This document shows, in pieces, positions 49,506 to 59,992 of a stretch of DNA of 64,000 nucleotides. The translations under genes were made by a program, and so were the position numbers. The first letter of the stretch is position 1, and each line of letters begins with the position of its first letter. Source of the DNA: Eledone cirrhosa (taxonomy: Eukaryota > Mollusca > Cephalopoda > Octopoda > Eledonidae); contig OZ024757.1 of NCBI GenBank assembly GCA_964016885.1, positions 14,809,923 to 14,873,922 of the forward strand, read 5' to 3'. The notes beneath the pieces are model-generated. The model saw only the letters and a program-made list of their open reading frames with translations. It was not told the DNA's origin and did not search any database.

Positions 49506-49819
49506 GAGGGATTCTCAACGTGGGGGTGCACGCCCCACGGGGACAATTTGAAAGTGATATAATACGACCCATCTCCCGGTTACACTTCGTTTACACATGT
49601 TATCGTGTATCTGGCAGCACCTGCGAGAAGTTTGTTTACATTTTGGGGTCTGCTTTGATCATCGCTGCATCGCAGCTTTCTTTAAATAAAGGGTTTCTAC
49701 TTTATATTACAATAATAACACTTTTACAAGACTCGGATTGTTTTTATATTAAAGGGGGGCATAAACATATTTTAAATGTCGAGGTGGGGCATGGTGCAGA
49801 GAAGGTTTTAAACCACTGA
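49506..49819. mobile_element. hAT-like non-autonomous element
   Basis: The right end, as reverse complement, reads CAGTGGTTTAAAACC, then TGCACCATGCCCCACCT, close to the CAGTGGTTCTCAAC...TGCACCATGCCCC ends of hAT elements. The left end has gattctcaacgtgggggtgc with a degraded CAGTG. Its 310 bases have no transposase. I could not identify an unambiguous 8-bp target duplication. Confidence 0.65.
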
Positions 49820-50045
49820 TATATATTTATTTATGCCCTTCTTTCTGTTGTTTTTTAAACTCTGAACTCAGCATTTTTCTGTTGTTCTCCGGGATTCTAG
49901 CAAAGTATAACAATATATATATATATATATGTAGATAAATCTACCAAGAGTTTACGGTAGTGTCCAATCCGTATGAAGAACTCAATGTAATCCGGATATC
50001 ATGAAAAGAAGAGATACAATGAAAAATCACTTTCGGTGAAAGATA
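49820..50045. other. No gene seen
   Basis: AT-rich sequence with a short TA run at about 49,915-49,930. Nothing recognised. Confidence 0.6.
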
Positions 50046-50049
50046 ATAT

Positions 50050-50101
50050 ATTTGTAGTTGATGTGTGTATATGTATGTATATATGTGTGTGTGTGTATGT
50101 A

Positions 50102-50144
<43 letters not shown>

Positions 50145-50298
50145 GTATGTGTGTGCATATTTGTCTGACTGTGTGTATTAATTTATTTATTTTTTTATTT
50201 ATCTTATTTCTTTATTTTTTTATATATATGTATGTGTATGTGTATGTATGTATGTATGTATGTGTGTGCATGTGTATGTATATGTATGTGTATATGTA

Positions 50299-50329
<31 letters not shown>

Positions 50330-50406
50330 GTATGCGTGTGTTTGTGTGTGTGTATATATATATATGTATGTGTGTATGTATGTGTTTGTATGTGTGTTTA
50401 TGTGTG

Positions 50407-50439
<33 letters not shown>

Positions 50440-50743
50440 GTATATGTATCTCTATTTATATGTGTATGTATATACCTTTTTCTTTGTATGTCTGAGTTGT
50501 GTGAGCGTGTAGTGGTGTTTGTATGTATATACGCATATATGGATGTGTATGTATTTGTATATATGCGTATATGTAAGTGCGTATGTGTGTGTGAGTATAT
50601 ATCTATGTCTATGTATGAGTATGTATGTGTGTGTATGTATGTGTGGGTGTATGTATGTATGTGTGTATGTGTGTATGTATATATGTGTATATATATATGT
50701 GTATATATATGTATGTGTATATATGTATGTGTATATATATATG

Positions 50744-50782
<39 letters not shown>

Positions 50783-50786
50783 TATA

Positions 50787-50817
<31 letters not shown>

Positions 50818-50896
50818 CTTTATATATGTGTATGTGTATGTATGTGTAGGTGTGTGTGTGTGTATATATGTATGTGTGTATATGTGTATGTGTGTG

Positions 50897-50937
<41 letters not shown>

Positions 50938-51059
50938 ATGTGTATGTGTGTATGTGTGTATATATATATTTATATATATGTATATATTTATATGTGGGTA
51001 TGTATGTGTATGTGTGTATATATATGAGTGTGTTTATATATATATGTATGTAGATGTGA

Positions 51060-51113
<54 letters not shown>

Positions 51114-51164
51114 GTGTATATATGTGTATATGTATGAGTGTGTATATATATACGTGTGTTGTGA

Positions 51165-51211
<47 letters not shown>

Positions 51212-51668
51212 CGTGTATGTGTATATGTGTGTAAAAATATATATATATATATATATATGTGTGTGTTTATGTGTGTATGTGTCTATCTATTTATATGTGT
51301 ATATGTATGTGTCTCTATATGTATGCGTGTGTGTATGTGTATGTGTATTTATATGGTATGTGTATGTATATGTATGTGTATGTATGTGTTTGTATATATG
51401 TGTATGTATATGTATGTATATGTATGTGTGTGTATGCGTGTGTATTTATTTATATGTCTACATGTATGTATATCGATGTATATTTTATATTTTACTTGTT
51501 TGTATATATATATGTATGTGTATGTATATGTGTATATATATGTGTGTATATATGTGTATGTATATGTGTATATATATGTGTGTATATATATGTATATATA
51601 TATGTATATGTGTGTGTGTGTGTGTGTGTATGTGTGGATGTATATATATATATATATATATATATTTT
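50050..51668. repeat. 1.6-kb TATG/TGTG/TA compound microsatellite
   Basis: Purine-pyrimidine alternating DNA throughout: blocks of TATG, TGTG and pure TA, with a few non-repeat inserts (around 50,175-50,215 and 50,475-50,520). All three plus-strand frames stay open for long stretches as Tyr/Ile/Cys/Val polymers, a composition effect. Confidence 0.96.
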
Positions 51669-52829
51669 CTTGATATATTTCTTTTTTCTTTTTTCTTTTT
51701 CTTTTCTTTTTATTTCTAAGTTTATAGATACATTTATAAATAGGCAGTCTGCCGAAACCGTTGAATACTGACCTCTCCCCCCCTCCCACCTAATTTCTGT
51801 ATCCTGATCTAAATATGTGTGGCAGTGTTTATGTGCGTGCATTAATGTCCATATGCTTATGATAATACTATATGCACATATATATGTGTGTGGGTATGTG
51901 TGTGTGTATGTATGTTCGTAGTTATGTGTATGTTTATGCATATACACGCGTGTGTGTGTGAGTGTACGAATATGTGTGAGTATATGAATGTGTGTATACA
52001 TTTATTTCATATTTATGTGTCTATACGCATTTTATCTGTAGATTATAAACTTACAGAGACATTAGCCTTGAATTTTTGTATTTACATACATCTTTTTGGC
52101 ATGCGTATGCATGTAAACATATATCTTTATGTAAATATGTGTACGAAGTTAATTACATGTATATACACACACCTAACTGCATAAACATTTTTTGTATTTT
52201 TATTGGTCAATTTGAACTCTGTTCCCAAACGGACCTGAAATTTTGAATTGTTGTTATTATCAATAAATATATTTCATTATTTCTGAAGACGGCATATATA
52301 TGTGTTTGGTATGTATATTTAATTTTGATAGTTTGTATAATTTTGTACATAGATCTGTTGAATATGCATGCCAATTCTAACACATATATATCCTAGAAAC
52401 GATCGTTAAATAATGAACTTTTTTTGTTTAATATAAGGAACTGTTTCATTGTTTTATTCATTATTTTTTTAATATTTTATATATATATATCTGGCAGTCA
52501 ACCTCAGACTCGAAAAAGCCGCCGCTAATCGTGATCGCTGGGGTTATAATTAAACTAAAGTGCTTCCACTGGTTGTGATCATTGGAGAATTCTTTCTGCG
52601 CTGAAAGAGCCTAGGACTAAAAGATATATTATATAGATGTCGAAACGGCAGTAGCACAGCCGTTGGGGTCCTGAATATTTTCACATCTATATATGTGTGT
52701 ATTCTGCGACATTTATAATTACATAAGTAAGCATATTTGAATAACAAAATTTGAGGTTTAAATACTTTATTTTTTACCAATAACATACAGAAAGGCATGA
52801 ACAACACCACATGTTAATTACTTTAATAT
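51669..52829. other. No gene seen
   Basis: A pyrimidine-rich stretch (51,668-51,715) is followed by AT-rich sequence. Near 52,640-52,680 the segment cagccgttggggtcctgaat matches about 7,005-7,030. No credible coding frame or RNA gene. Confidence 0.55.
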
Positions 52830-52970
52830 TGAAAGTAGGCTTATAAATATTTAATTCAGCATATTTTTGTTGTCTTCATGGTGGTCTGGTGGGTGATACC
52901 AGAGATGATAGAGATCCTGGTTTGGGGTTCAATCCTGGTCTGACTTACATATAAGGTTTCATGCTTTTTT
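52830..52970 (+). mobile_element. Solo left arm of the tRNA-like foldback
   Basis: GAAAGTAGGCTTATAAATAT is followed by one forward core (gtggtctggtgggtgatacc; B-box-like ggggttcaatcctgg) and a T-run, with no inverted partner. This may be the ancestral unpaired SINE or a broken foldback. Confidence 0.65.
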
Positions 52971-53720
52971 TTTTTTTCCTCCTTCAGTTTTCTTCTTATA
53001 TAAATATATATACATAAGGTAATTTGGTAGAATTGTTAGAACATCAGATAGAATTCTTTGCAGTATTTTTCCAGTTCTTTACTCTGAGTTCAACTTTACC
53101 TTTCTTCCATTCGGTATCGATAAGTCTTGAATATGTCTAACGTAGCAAGAACTGGAGCTACTTAACTAAGTTTTCCCAACCTAGTCGATATCACCTACCG
53201 GTTGGCGATTTAAACTGTTGGCTGGGACAATGACCAACTAATCAGTCAGATTCGAACTCACTATGTCTGGCATATATTTTATACTTTATATTTGAATGAA
53301 GTTCTGTAAGTAACCTGGTGGCTTAGATGGCAATACTGCTCGAATAGATGGCTTCTATTATGAAGTTATAAGTTCATTCCCTATCCAGGATTGTAGAATT
53401 AATTTTATTTAGTTATTATTTAATCAATTGTTTTCACAAACAAATTATATCTATAAAACGCCAAATATAGTGAGTTCAAATCTGACTGACATGCATGGTA
53501 TATATTTATGTTTCATTATACAGCGACACCATACACAGGAACTTATAAAGATATGTATATATTGTCCAGGAGTTTCGAGTTTAGTGGGAATGGTACAACT
53601 CTCAATTGGAGCTAGTCCCTGCAAGATCAGCATAAATAATGTTATACCTTTTCATGAAATCTTGCACACCCGATATTTTATACATGATTATTTAAAGGTG
53701 AACAAAAACCAAAGAACATT
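52971..53720. other. Degenerate SINE-like pieces, no gene
   Basis: About 53,030-53,130 resembles the GTCGGACGCC SINE (ttctttgcagt, then gagttcaactttacctttct, then atcgataag), strongly diverged. About 53,290-53,400 has a weak tRNA-like layout (gtaacctggtggcttagatg, then aagttcattccc). Nothing else is supported. Confidence 0.45.
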
Positions 53721-53724
53721 GAGC

Positions 53725-53930
53725 AGCATTTCTCAACCTTTCTACCCATGTTGATCTCTTGAAATAGTTTTTATGTCTCGGGGAAGCCCTGCATAAAATA
53801 TACTTTTTCTATCTCTAGAGCAGTGGTTCCCAAATTGTGTGCTGCGAGATGAAACTAGATGAGCTGCAAAAGACTAAGATTAAGTTTTAAGATGTGAAAA
53901 ATATAAAACTGAAATTTCATATAAAAGTTC
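53725..53930. mobile_element. Two adjacent hAT-like ends
   Basis: cagcatttctcaacctttct begins at 53,728 and cagtggttcccaaattgtgt at 53,821. Both resemble the first 15-20 bases of hAT terminal repeats. No matching right ends were found nearby, so these are fragments. Confidence 0.5.
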
Positions 53931-53939
53931 AAATATAGC

Positions 53940-54240
53940 TACAGCCACAAACCTAGGCTCCACACCCCGCAACGCAGAGGAGAGTAAGATAGTACCGAGG
54001 CCTGACTCACCTCTTCCACTCCATTGAGACCTCTGCCATACTTGGTCCCCGTACTGCTGATTTCCTCCATAAAGTCGGGAGGAAAGACGGCAGGAGCCTC
54101 GTGAGGAGGGGCAACTATTGTAGCAGGTGTCTCTGGCCTTGCTCCGAGGTAACGCTTTTACGTTTCTTCCACGGGTTGTGGCTGAGGGACCACTTAGACC
54201 GGGGTGAAGTGTCTGTCCCTCCCCCGACTTCTTACTTCTT
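53940..54240. other. GC-richer island of unknown identity
   Basis: It stands out from the AT-rich surroundings. The minus strand has an open frame of about 70 codons (from about 54,155 to 53,940) without stops, including a PPDFMEEISSTGTKYGRGLN segment. An AG|GTGAGT splice-donor-like word occurs at about 54,013-54,006 on the same strand. I recognise no family. A fragment of an uncharacterised retroelement or of a host exon are both possible. A pyrimidine run follows at 54,240-54,285. Confidence 0.35.
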
Positions 54241-54416
54241 TTTTTTTCCTTTTCCTTTTCTTTTTCTTTTCTCTTCTTGCTTATCTCTGCTATACCACGG
54301 CATCAAAAACATATATGATATATGTATGTATGGTATAGGTGTATTTATATTTAGGATAGTTATCAAAGGTAAATAGACTGGTTGGAGCAATAACAGTCTT
54401 GTTTATGTATATACAC

Positions 54417-54745
54417 ATCATCATCATCATCATCATCATCGTTTAACGTCCATGTTCCACGCTTGCATGGGTTTGGACGGGAGTTTTCCCACTTGAGGCA
54501 AGAGTGGTTGTCTTGCTCGCATAGGACTGTCTGGCGGGTTTTCTACAGCTGGATGCCCTTCCTAACACCAACCACGAAAAAGCACCCAGCACTCACTGTA
54601 AATGAGGTTGGTGTTAGGAAGGGCATCCAGCTGTAGAAATCAAGCCAAAATCAGTTCCTGTATGATCAAGGCATGGTCAGCCGACCAGACAATGCCCACA
54701 ACAGGACAACCCGTCTAACCCATGCTAGCGTGGAAGAACGGACGT
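54417..54745. repeat. Inverted pair of CATCAT-type SINEs
   Basis: A minus-strand copy (54,417-54,582: CATCAT run, gttccacgcttgcatgggtt, acagctggatgcccttccta) is followed head-to-head by a plus-strand copy (54,590-54,745: gttaggaagggcatccagct, caggacaacccgtctaaccc). Together they form a palindrome of about 150-base arms. Confidence 0.85.
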
Positions 54746-54759
54746 AAAACGGTCATGAG

Positions 54760-55005
54760 TTACATGACCACTTTACAGTTTGGGCTGGGTGCTTTTTATC
54801 CTGATACCTACACGACCAGTTTACTGTGTGGGCTGGGGGCTTTTTGTCGTGACAGTTACATGACCACTTTATAGTGAGGGCCGGGTGATTTTTGTCATGA
54901 TACCTACACGACCATTTTACTGTGTGAGCTGGGGGCTTTTTGTCGTGATACCTACACGACCACTTTAGTGTGGGCTGGGTGTTTTTGTTGTGATACCTAC
55001 ACATA
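54760..55005 (+). repeat. SINE-derived minisatellite, plus orientation
   Basis: Five units of about 48-52 bases, with core gaccactttacagtgtgggc plus tgggtgctttttgtcgtgat. The core occurs singly inside full SINEs at about 60,165-60,215 and 60,820-60,875, so the array grew from a SINE segment. Confidence 0.88.
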
Positions 55006-55140
55006 TACATACATATCTATATATATATACATATACATATACATACATATCTATATATATATACATACATATACACATACATACATATATATACATATAT
55101 ACATATATATATACATATATATATACATACATATATATAT
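55006..55140. repeat. TATACATA microsatellite
   Basis: Low-complexity TA/CATA alternation. Confidence 0.95.
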
Positions 55141-55425
55141 CATCATCATCATCATCATCAACGTTTAACGTCCGTGTTCCACGCTTGCATGGGTTTGGAC
55201 GGGGGTAGTCCCACTTGAGGCAAGAGTGATTGTCTTGCTCGCATAGGACTGTCTGGCAGGTTTTCTACAGTTGGATGCCCTTCCTAACACCAACCACATT
55301 TACAGTGTGGGACTGGGAGGTTTTTACCGTGTTGCCTACACGGCCACATTACAGCGTGGACTGTGTGTTTTTTTGTCGTGACACCTACACGATCTCATTT
55401 GTTTCGGCCTGGATGGCGTGGCACC
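55141..55425 (-). repeat. CATCAT-type SINE, minus strand
   Basis: (CAT)n tail, gtttaacgtccgtgttccac, acagttggatgcccttccta, then two copies of the minisatellite core segment (55,297-55,400) leading towards the missing head. Confidence 0.82.
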
Positions 55426-55493
55426 AACATAACTTTACATAGGACGGGGTGGTGTGGATAGGTGGGGGTGGTGGCGGGACGGGGTGTATTTTG

Positions 55494-57360
55494 TTAGAGA
55501 TGCCTACTGGCAAGGCGGGTCTTCTCTGTTACTGAGTACCGCCAAAGGTCTCGGTCCAGTGACATTGTCTTGGAGAGGTGTAAGTGTGTGAGGTCGGAGT
55601 TTATCAGCTCGTCCCAGGTTTTTCTAGGTCTGCCTATTCCGTGGCTACCGTCTATCTTTATTGCCCTGCACTTTGTCATACAGCTATCGACTTTCATGCG
55701 CATCACGTGTCCATACCAACGTAGCCTTCTCTCGAGTAAACAACATCTGATCCCTCTTATCTCTAATTTTTTCCTTAGTTCGTTTATGCTTTGCCGTTCA
55801 CGTATATTACTGTTACACATCCAGCGGAGCATGCAAGCTTCGTTCCTCTCTAGTCTGCGTATATCCTCTGCACACAATGCCCAGGTCTCACTGCCATGCA
55901 ACATTGCTGTTCGTATGCAGGCATCGTACAACCTGCCTTTCATTTTTAGGGAGAACCCTTTAGCAGCTAATAGTGGTATAAGCTCTCTGAACTTTTTCCA
56001 ACCAGTTCTGACTCTAGCTACAGTACTTTCAGAGCACCCTCCCCCACTGCTGATTTTATCGCCCAGGTAACGGAAGCTGTCCACTATTTCTATAGAACCC
56101 TCTGCGCAATTGAAAGAGCTAGTATTTTGTGGGCACTTGCTGCTACTTATTGCACCAGAACACCGGCCACATGTAAAATCTATGTTCTTAGTTAGCTTAC
56201 CTGTGATCCCACTACATCTTTTATGCACCCATACTTTGCATTTAGGACATAAAATGGAGTTTCTACCTACGCCTTTCCTACACACCGAGCACGACCATTT
56301 CCCAGAAGGGACCGCCGCCTTGTTTTCTTTCCTACAAACTAGAACTTTGGTCTTAGCCAGGTTAATTTTAAGTCCTTTTGACTCTAGGCCGTGCTTCCAT
56401 GTTTGGAATTTCTTCTCTAGCTCGGCCATTGATTCCGCTATGAGTGTCAGGTCGTCTGCGTATAGGAGTTCCCATGGGCAGCCTGTCTTGAACTCCTCTG
56501 TTATAGCCTGAAGGGCAATAATAAATAGTAGGGGGCTGAGAACAGAGCCCTGATGGACGCCAACTTTTACGCTAAACTCTTCACTATATTCGTTGTTAAT
56601 TCTAACCTTGCTGACTGTTTCTTTATACATGGCTTGTATAGCCCTCACAAGCCATTCGTCAACGCCTAGTTTTCTAAGAGCCCACCAGATAATGGAGCGG
56701 GGGACTCTGTCGAAGGCTTTCTCCAGGTCGACAAAAGCTAAGTAGAGGGGTCTACCTTTAGCTAGGTACTTCTCCTGTAGTTGTCGTACTATGAAAAGGG
56801 CGTCTGTGGTGTTTTTGCCTGACACAAACCCGAACTGCATTTCATCTAGGTCAATTCTCTCTCTGATTAGTTGCGCTATTACTTTTTCCGTGACCTTCAT
56901 GACCTGGTCGATTAATTTAATGCCTCTATAGTTACTCCTATCTAGGGCGTCTCCTTTACCCTTATAACAGTTAACGATGATGCTGCTATGCCAGTCCTTC
57001 GGAACAACCCCATTCTGTACGACTTGGTTAACTATGCGGGTGACCATGGTGTGTCCCACCGTGCCAGATGCCTTCAGCATCTCAGCAACTATTTCCGAAG
57101 GCCCAGCCGCCTTACCCGTCTTCATATCCTTGATTGCCTTACTTATTATACTCCCCTCGACTAACACTGCTGGTCCCTCTATCGGGTCGATATGGGGGAG
57201 CCTGTCTTTCTCCCATTTATTCTCCTCATTTAGTAGCCTTTCATAGTGACACTTCCAAGCTACCTTCTTATCAGTGTCGGTGATGGCAAGTATGCCATCA
57301 TCGTTAAGTACACACTTCTCCCCGACAATATCACGGTTTTCCTGAATGTCTATATTTATT
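55494..57360 (-). CDS. LINE ORF2, 5'-truncated, reverse transcriptase intact
   Basis: Non-LTR retrotransposon ORF2, which copies element RNA into DNA at the target site. The frame is continuous for 644 codons from an ATG at 57,428, but its first 25-30 residues come from flanking sequence, so the element starts near 57,360. Reverse-transcriptase blocks are complete: FVDLEKAFD at 232-240, GVHQGSVLSPLLF at 290-302, the YADD active site at 323-326 and LKINLAKTKVLV at 353-364. A PHD-like C4HC3 pattern follows (C380, C383, C394, C397, H402, C405, C420, C423). Then come FRYLGDKI, the SETWAL segment (513-518) and the LRWYGHVMRM and GRPRKTW tail. No endonuclease or RNase H is present, so it cannot move on its own. 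The clade is not assigned. It is related to the relics at 4,132 and 33,656. Confidence 0.92.
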
Positions 57361-57435
57361 AACACACACCATAGAAAGGCAGACACAAACATAATTATGT
57401 GTGTGTGAGTGTATACACACACTAACATATATACT

Positions 57436-57600
57436 TTTATTGGTTTCAGTCATTAGATTGCGGCCATGCTGGGGCATTGCCAAGATTCAGTAAATCATAT
57501 CAACCCCAGTACTTAGATTTTCAAGCCTGGCATATATTTTATCAATTTCTTTTTGTTGAACTGCCAAGCCTGATGACATAAACACAGACACAAACACAAA
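57436..57600 (+). repeat. SINE (GTTTCAGTCATTAGA type)
   Basis: gtttcagtcattagattgcg, gccatgctggggcattgcc, accccagtacttagattt and gttgaactgccaagcc match, in order, a SINE type common in cephalopod DNA. The 3' tail runs into acacagacacaaacacaaat. Confidence 0.75.
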
Positions 57601-57739
57601 TATACATATCTATGTAGGCATATCTTCACTTTACATACATTTTACAATTTTTATTTTTTGCAGATATTTTGTCTACTATGTTTTCTCTTTCTATCACAGT
57701 CCTCCCAGCCAAGGATACAAATACCTAGTGTTGAAATGT
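57601..57739. other. No gene seen
   Basis: Short AT-rich linker between the SINE and the minisatellite. Confidence 0.6.
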
Positions 57740-58365
57740 GGTATGGTAGGGCTCATTCAACAATAAAATGCGCCCAGTCCACTCTGTAAAGTGGTAGTGC
57801 TAGTGTCACAATAACATGCGCCCAGTCCACTCTGTAAAGTGTTAGTGCCAGTGTCACACTAAAATACATCCAGTCCAGTCTGTAAAGTGGTAGGGCTGGT
57901 GTTGCAATAAAATACACCCAGTCCACTCTGTAAAGTGGTAGAAATGGTGCCACAATAAAATGCACCCAGTCCACTCTGTAAATGGTGTCACAATAAAATG
58001 CACCCAGCCCACTCTGTAAAGTGGTAGAAATGGTGCCACAATAAAATGCACCCAGCCCACTCTGTAAAGTAGTAGAAATGGTGTCACAATAAAATGCACC
58101 CAGCCCACTCTGTAAAGTGGTAGTGCTGATACCACAATAAAATGTACCCAGCCCACTCTGTAAAGTGGTAGTGCTGGTACCACAATAAAATGCACCCAGC
58201 CCACTCTTTAAAGTAGTAGTGCTGATGTCACACTAAAATCCACCCAGCCCACTCTGTAAAGTGTTAGTGCTGGTGTCACAATAAAATACACCCAGTCCAC
58301 TCTGTAAAGTGGTAGTGGTAATGTCACAAAGTGCATCCAGCCTAAGCTATAAAGGGTTAGTGGTT
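57740..58365 (-). repeat. SINE-derived minisatellite, minus orientation
   Basis: About 13 units of about 47 bases with core cacccagcccactctgtaaa plus gtggtagtgctggtgtcaca. Its reverse complement shares CCACTTTACAG, GTGGGCTGGGTGC and a T-run with the array at 54,760, so the two arrays come from the same SINE segment in opposite orientation. One unit (about 57,975) has a 25-base deletion. Confidence 0.9.
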
Positions 58366-58475
58366 AGTGAGCAAGATATAGTCACCTGACATGGCATTGC
58401 CCACAACAGGACAATTCGTCTAACCCATGCTAGCATGGAAAAATGGACGTAAAAGAGTGATGATGATATATATAT
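58366..58475 (+). repeat. CATCAT-type SINE tail
   Basis: gagcaagatatagtcacctg, then cattgcccacaacaggacaa and taacccatgctagcatgg, then gtgatgatg. It continues directly from the minisatellite, so the array expanded inside this SINE. Confidence 0.85.
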
Positions 58476-58574
58476 ATATATATATATATGCAAAAGTTTT
58501 ATTTAAAATTGTTGGGTTACAACAAGTAAATATTTTATAACTGATATAAAGCACTCGACAAGTTTTGGAGTAGA

Positions 58575-58894
58575 TATACGATATTAAACAAATGGAAACT
58601 ATATTTATAAAACCATATTTATTTCATTATACATATTTCAGGGATACCATATTAAAAATATGGCATGCCTTCTTCAGATAAAATACAATATATAAACAGT
58701 TTTATAAATAACCGGCTTCCTACATAACGGTTGCTCAATATTTATGGTACGTCAAAATTATTTATAAAACTGTTTTTATATTGTATTTTATCTGAAGAAG
58801 GCATGCCATATTTTTAATATGGTATCCCCGAAATATGTATAATGAAATAAATATGGTTTTATAAATATAGTTTCCATTTGTTTAATATCGTATA
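58575..58894. mobile_element. Near-perfect palindrome with 137-bp arms
   Basis: The left arm (58,575-58,711) and right arm (58,758-58,894) are almost identical inverses (start tatacgatattaaacaaatg; inner end aacagttttataaataa), with a 46-base loop containing accggcttcctacataacgg. I see only two or three mismatches. It has no coding capacity. Confidence 0.9.
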
Positions 58895-58904
58895 TATATA
58901 TATA

Positions 58905-58955
58905 TATATCATTTTATGTCCATTTCCCCTGCTAGCATGGGCTGGAGGAGTTTTT
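58905..58955 (-). repeat. CATCAT-type SINE fragment
   Basis: catttta-tgtccatttcccc-tgctagcatgggctgg is the minus-strand tail of the SINE family. The rest is missing. Confidence 0.6.
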
Positions 58956-59763
58956 ATAGAGCAATAAAGTTGAAATCCTCGACCTTTCAAATAGGTTAGG
59001 AAGAGAAGGGAGGGTGAGGTGCAGTTGCTCACACGTCCCCATATTTTACAGACTGCAATTGATATCACCTCTACTCCATCATTTATTGTGGCACTAGCAC
59101 TAAAGGGGTTGTCATGTCTTTAACACATCTGATGAGTCCTCTCAACCCTATTATTTGGCAAGTTTTTTTTCGTTTATCTTAAACTTCTGCAGTTTCCATC
59201 TACCGAATTTCACTCACAAGCCCCCCCCCCCCCCCTACATATGGGTAGAGACAATAAATGAGCATTTCTTGCATTGGCACAAAACCAGGAATTATTCTTT
59301 TGGACGGGAGGAAGCAATCCCCTGAGCTTAGCAGTATCAAAGTTTAAAACCAAAGACAGGTCCTTGGTGTGAAATTTAACAGTAGCAAAATGGCAAGAGA
59401 TATTAACAAACTAATTAGCAAGCAGAGATATAATTATTCTTTGTAATGTTGGTGTAAAGCCAGCAATTTGGGGGAAGTGGCGAAACAATTATATAGACAC
59501 CAGCCGTGGCAGTATTTGAAACCAGAACATAAAGGAACGTAACCCTATGCTGCAAAGCATGTCTGTTCCTGTAATGATCCTCTCACCCCCCCCCCCATAT
59601 TCTGTCCCACTCATAACAATAACAACAATAATAATTCTTTCTAACATTGGCACAATCATCATCATTAATCCTTTAGCATTTAAACCAGCCATATCCAGCC
59701 AGAATTTTCTCACCTATTTCTGTTCAACCCAGCCATAACTAGCTGCTCATACTGATGTTGCAA
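58956..59763. other. No gene; two poly-C runs
   Basis: Unique sequence with C homopolymers at about 59,221-59,235 and 59,587-59,597. A piece near 59,668-59,735 (ctttagcatttaaaccagcc, ccagccataactagctgctc) looks like a repeat tail but I cannot name it. Confidence 0.55.
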
Positions 59764-59985
59764 AGTGGTCGTGGAGGTGCCACGGCAAAAAAAAAAGCAC
59801 CCAGCACTCACTGTAAATGAGGTTGGTGTTAGGAAGGGCATCCAGCTGTAGAAATCAAGCCAAAATCAGTTCCCATGTGTGCAAGACAAGGTCACTCGAC
59901 ATGGCATTGCCCACAACAGGACAACCCGTCTAACCCATGCTAACGTGGAAGAGTGGATGTAAAACGGTGATGATGGTGATATATA
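59764..59985 (+). repeat. CATCAT-type SINE
   Basis: gtggtcgtggaggtgccacg, gttaggaagggcatccagct, caggacaacccgtctaaccc and a gtgatgatgg tail. It lies tail-to-tail with the next element. Confidence 0.88.
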
Positions 59986-59992
59986 TATATAT

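Larger units (their letters stand above)
48261..49530. mobile_element. Large inverted repeat with 365-bp arms
   Basis: Arms at 48,261-48,632 and 49,170-49,530 share, in inverse order, ccctcataaataaatatatg, gactgctatttctagcaggt, gtaaacaaaccagggtgttt, gcgggtgtgcagtttgtttg and gaaagaaggacac. The spacer holds TA-rich microsatellites and a LINE tail fragment (48,700-48,853). There is no transposase frame in the arms. Confidence 0.85.

Noticed and set aside
50036..51789. Long Tyr/Ile/Cys/Val and His/Thr frames across TATG/TGTG repeats
   Set aside because: Pure microsatellite translation; overlapping frames on both strands are equally open.
53428..53754. 108-codon plus-strand frame
   Set aside because: No recognisable motif, low-complexity AT-rich codons, overlaps a hAT-like end at its 3' side.
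57753..58204. Minus-strand frames with repeated GWVHFIVxPALPLYR
   Set aside because: Translation of the 47-bp SINE-derived minisatellite. Unit deletions change phase and there is no start or conserved context.
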